Positions 57,347-59,951 of a stretch of DNA of 59,951 bases are shown here, one piece after another (position 1 is the first letter of the stretch; each line of letters starts with the position of its first letter). This DNA is from an uncultured Bacteroides sp. (lineage in GTDB: Bacteria > Bacteroidota > Bacteroidia > Bacteroidales > Bacteroidaceae), in contig NZ_CAJTSC010000018.1 of NCBI RefSeq assembly GCF_910578895.1, positions 1 to 59,951 on the forward strand. Direction: 5' to 3'. A model generated the notes under the pieces. That model saw nothing but the letters and a program-made list of their open reading frames with translations, ran no database searches and was not told where the DNA came from. The translations under genes and the position numbers were made by a program.

Positions 57347-58264
57347 TCACTCTATCGTATTCCCGCTCTTTTTTTTACGGAATACGTAAATCATGGAACT
57401 GCTGCGCTCTTTTTTTACCAAAGCATGAAACCACGCCAGCGTGCCGGTTATCATTCCGCGTACAAACGGGCACGAACGATGCATGTTCTTCTCTGTCAGC
57501 ATCGACACATAAAAAGCGTCGAATGGCATGGGGTGGCATTCCGTCAGAATAAAGCCATGATTGAAACCCAATTGGTTGATAGTATCGGGGGTGAAATGCC
57601 ACAAGTGCCGGGGAACATCGTAGGCAGCCCAGTAAGCGCCGTATTTCTTGGCATCGTACGAAGAGCAGTTGGGTACGGCTACTATCAGCACACCTTTGTC
57701 CGTGAGCAGCGAGTTCAAGATTTCCCATGTCTCATTCAATGCCTCAAGATGTTCCATAACGTGCCACAACGTGATGACATCAAAACTATCCGGTGCCAAT
57801 TCCTTTAAGGCGGTGTCCGGCTTCACCGTCAATCCGAAATGTTCTTTGGCGAACAGGCGTGCTCCGGCACTCTTTTCGATGGCTTCTACCTGCCAGCCAT
57901 AACGCTTCATCGTATCGGCAAAATAACCTGTACCTGTACCGATATCCAGCAAACGTCCTGTTTTACGGCGCGTTTCATGCATCACCAAACGTGCTTTCCG
58001 CTTCAGCATGTAGCTGCGTACAAGATGGTATACGGAGTTCATCACTCCTTTTTTCGTATCGGAATGGGAGATATAGTCGGGAGTTTCGTAATAACGTCCG
58101 ATTTCCGTTTCCACAGGGAAATCCTGTGTAAAGATAAAGCCACACTCCCGGCAACGGCACAGATGGAATACTTCGCCCGACGCATAATGGTCTATGCAGG
58201 TCAGGGTACGCTCCAAATGCGTTCCGCCACATATTGGACAAGCTTTTATAGTGAGTTTATTCAT
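57347..58264 (-). CDS. class I SAM-dependent methyltransferase with N-terminal zinc-ribbon
   Basis: 305 aa. Begins with a four-Cys motif (CPICGG ... CRCRECGF, a probable zinc ribbon). The Rossmann methyltransferase core follows: motif I LLDIGTGTGYFAD, then SFDVITLWHVMEHL and VLIVAVPNCSSYDA. The substrate is unknown; similar proteins act on sugars, quinones or proteins. The frame is open to 58312, but MNKLTIKACP is the natural start. Overlap-free but close (22 bp) to ftsX, so it heads the operon. Confidence 0.88.
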   Translation of the reverse strand: MNKLTIKACPICGGTHLERTLTCIDHYASGEVFHLCRCRECGFIFTQDFPVETEIGRYYETPDYISHSDTKKGVMNSVYHLVRSYMLKRKARLVMHETRRKTGRLLDIGTGTGYFADTMKRYGWQVEAIEKSAGARLFAKEHFGLTVKPDTALKELAPDSFDVITLWHVMEHLEALNETWEILNSLLTDKGVLIVAVPNCSSYDAKKYGAYWAAYDVPRHLWHFTPDTINQLGFNHGFILTECHPMPFDAFYVSMLTEKNMHRSCPFVRGMITGTLAWFHALVKKERSSSMIYVFRKKKSGNTIE

Positions 58265-58406
58265 CGAACGTTTACCAACAAGGAAGTGCAGCCTGCAACG
58301 GGCAGGCCACACTTATCCTAAATTTGGTGCAAAATAACAAATAAAAAGTGGCTTATACGGTTTTCATTAAGGAGATTTAATAATAAACCACGGCTTTCAT
58401 TTATTC

Positions 58407-59780
58407 TTATCCAAAGACTTCTTCCCCTTTCAGGGTAGCTGAACTGGATTCCGTAATCTTTACCATAACAAAATCGCCTACACGGTGCGTACCTCTGTCG
58501 AAGACTACCACGCGATTTTGTTCGGTACGCCCGAAAAGTTGGTCGCGACTGCGTTTGGAAACACCTTCTACCAACACTTCATACGTCTTGCCTACACAAC
58601 GGGCATTGGCTTCGGCAGAAAGACGGTTTTGCAAAGCGATGATTTCATTCAGACGGCGGATTTTCACCTCTTCCGATATGTCATCCGGCAAGTGTTTGCT
58701 GGCATACGTGCCCGGACGCTCTGAGTATTTGAACATAAAAGCCGCGTCGTAGCCGCACTCTTCCATCAGCGAGAGGGAGAGTTGGTGGTCTTCTTCCGTT
58801 TCGGAGTGGAAACCGGAGAAGATGTCCGTAGACAGGCCGCAGTCGGGGATGATACGGCGAATGGCGGCAACACGTTCCAGATACCACTCACGGGTGTATT
58901 TGCGGTTCATCAGTTTCAGGATACGGCTGCTTCCGCTTTGCACGGGCAGGTGGATGTGCTTGCAGACGTTGGGCACTTCGGCAATGACCTGCAGGGTTTC
59001 GTCACTCATGTCTTTGGGATGCGAAGTGGTGAAGCGGATACGGACTCCCGGTGCAGATTCTGCTACGGTGCGCAACAACATGGGGAAGGTCACGGTTTCT
59101 CCGTCCGTTTTCTCAAAACGGTAAGAGTTCACATTCTGCCCCAGCAGGGTCACTTCTTTATAGCCTTTTGCCACGAGGTCCGCCACTTCATTCAGGATGC
59201 TTTCCACATCCCGGCTGCGTTCCCGTCCGCGGGTGTAGGGCACGATACAGTAGGTGCAGAAGTTGTTGCATCCGCGCATGATAGAGACAAAACCGGAGAT
59301 GTGGTTGCCGCAAATGCGCGAAGGTATCACGTCACGGTAAGTCTCCGTTGTAGACAGTTCGACGTTGATGGCTTTCTCGCCGGCTTCCACTGCCGCAATC
59401 AGGTCGGGCAGGCTGAGATATGCGTCCGGTCCCACCACCAGGTCTACATGGTGGTTTGTAATCAGGTCGTCTTTGACACGCTCTGCCATGCACCCCAGCA
59501 CACCGACAATCAGTTTCTTTTTCTTCTTCTTGAGCGAATGGAAGAACTCCAGCCGGTTCAGAATCTTCTGTTCGGCATTGTCGCGGATGGAACAGGTATT
59601 CATGAATACCGCATCCGCCTCTTCCAGTGTTTCCGCCACCGAATACCCCGCCATCTGCATCACAGAGGCTATCACTTCACTATCCGCCACATTCATCTGG
59701 CAGCCATAAGTCTCGATGAACAACTTTTTGTTTTCATCGGCAGTTGCAGATTTAAAGTCTGCTCCCGTTACATTTTCCAT
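58407..59780 (-). CDS. miaB: tRNA-2-methylthio-N6-isopentenyladenosine synthase MiaB
   Basis: Radical-SAM methylthiotransferase converting i6A37 to ms2i6A37 in tRNA. 457 aa: UPF0004 domain (FIETYGCQMNVADSE, NTCSIRDNAEQK, GVLGCMAER) binding one cluster, radical SAM motif GCNNFCTYCIVPYTRGRE, and a C-terminal TRAM domain (GKTYEVLVEGVSKRS). The frame extends to 59858, but the promoter box at 59806-59813 lies in that extension, so ATG 59780 is the start. Confidence 0.96.
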   Translation of the reverse strand: MENVTGADFKSATADENKKLFIETYGCQMNVADSEVIASVMQMAGYSVAETLEEADAVFMNTCSIRDNAEQKILNRLEFFHSLKKKKKKLIVGVLGCMAERVKDDLITNHHVDLVVGPDAYLSLPDLIAAVEAGEKAINVELSTTETYRDVIPSRICGNHISGFVSIMRGCNNFCTYCIVPYTRGRERSRDVESILNEVADLVAKGYKEVTLLGQNVNSYRFEKTDGETVTFPMLLRTVAESAPGVRIRFTTSHPKDMSDETLQVIAEVPNVCKHIHLPVQSGSSRILKLMNRKYTREWYLERVAAIRRIIPDCGLSTDIFSGFHSETEEDHQLSLSLMEECGYDAAFMFKYSERPGTYASKHLPDDISEEVKIRRLNEIIALQNRLSAEANARCVGKTYEVLVEGVSKRSRDQLFGRTEQNRVVVFDRGTHRVGDFVMVKITESSSATLKGEEVFG

Positions 59781-59805
59781 TATTTCTTCTTTTTCAGTTT
59801 TGCCG

Positions 59806-59813
59806 CAAAGATA
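59806..59813 (-). promoter_or_regulatory. miaB promoter -7 box
   Basis: Minus-strand TATCTTTG, full consensus, 26 bp before the ATG; it rules out the longer reading frame. Confidence 0.6.
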
Positions 59814-59951
59814 CGGTTTCACTCCCAATAAAGCAGTGAAACGATGGAAAAATAACATATCACCTACGGCTCATTTAAATAACGTCCGTTCGATATAATT
59901 CAGAACAATGATGGAACACTATCCATCTTTTCGCAAAGACAGCTGTTTTGT

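Noticed and set aside
1..59951. CRISPR array, tRNA or rRNA genes, complete insertion sequence, prophage
   Set aside because: No regularly spaced direct repeats with unique spacers, no cloverleaf or rRNA-like stretches and no intact transposase or phage structural genes were seen on either strand.

Overview
The window is about 60 kb of chromosome from a member of the Bacteroidales, most likely a Bacteroides. The evidence is the TAnnTTTG promoter boxes in front of many genes (mnmG, dtd, ychF, leuS, miaB), a one-protein hybrid two-component sensor, the families DUF3836, DUF4294, DUF3098 and DUF6078, and a FimA/Mfa-type (type V) fimbrial locus. No tRNA, rRNA, CRISPR array or complete insertion sequence was seen.

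Layout. 1-15.9 kb is housekeeping: mnmG, apt, uvrC, a dtd-MazG-deoC operon, a polyprenyl diphosphate synthase divergent from polA, a DUF3836 secreted protein, an HD hydrolase, ychF, a ketopantoate reductase-like gene and lgt. A parS-like ParB site (1980-1995) follows mnmG, and a weaker one lies inside the reductase gene (14472-14487). 16.0-18.3 kb is an AT-rich islet of small unrecognised genes and gene debris. 18.3-23.9 kb carries a secreted protein, mutS, a candidate small RNA, a DMT-family transporter and a DUF6078 gene.

24.1-37.0 kb is the standout region: a tyrosine recombinase gene, then a 480-bp segment bounded by 27-bp perfect inverted repeats, then seven co-directional genes. These are DUF3575, DUF3868, a Mfa1-like major fimbrillin, a FimB/Mfa2-like anchor and three large lipoprotein fimbrillins or tip proteins. 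The arrangement is that of a phase-variable fimbrial operon, with the recombinase inverting the DNA in front of the first gene. The four fimbrillin-type subunits carry an Arg-Ala or Arg-Gly site 24-34 residues after the lipidated Cys, as expected for Porphyromonas-style proteolytic activation of subunits.

37.3-38.5 kb holds a DUF1016/PDDEXK nuclease gene with a frameshifted XRE regulator. 38.8-43.2 kb is leuS-yitT-like-rdgB. Then come nadA, a SpoU-type methyltransferase, a DUF4294 protein, a helix-hairpin-helix/beta-barrel protein and a 1334-aa hybrid two-component sensor without an obvious sus-type partner. 52.9-58.3 kb is a minus-strand operon: methyltransferase, ftsX, DUF3098, uppP, truB, queA, folK. 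miaB closes the window.

Intergenic DNA is rich in repeats: quartets of 22-bp palindromes at two loci, three GGAGTT/AACTCC inverted elements, a 78-bp near-perfect hairpin resembling fused IS3-family ends, and several other dispersed families. Start sites, promoters and repeat families were judged by eye. No database search was run.
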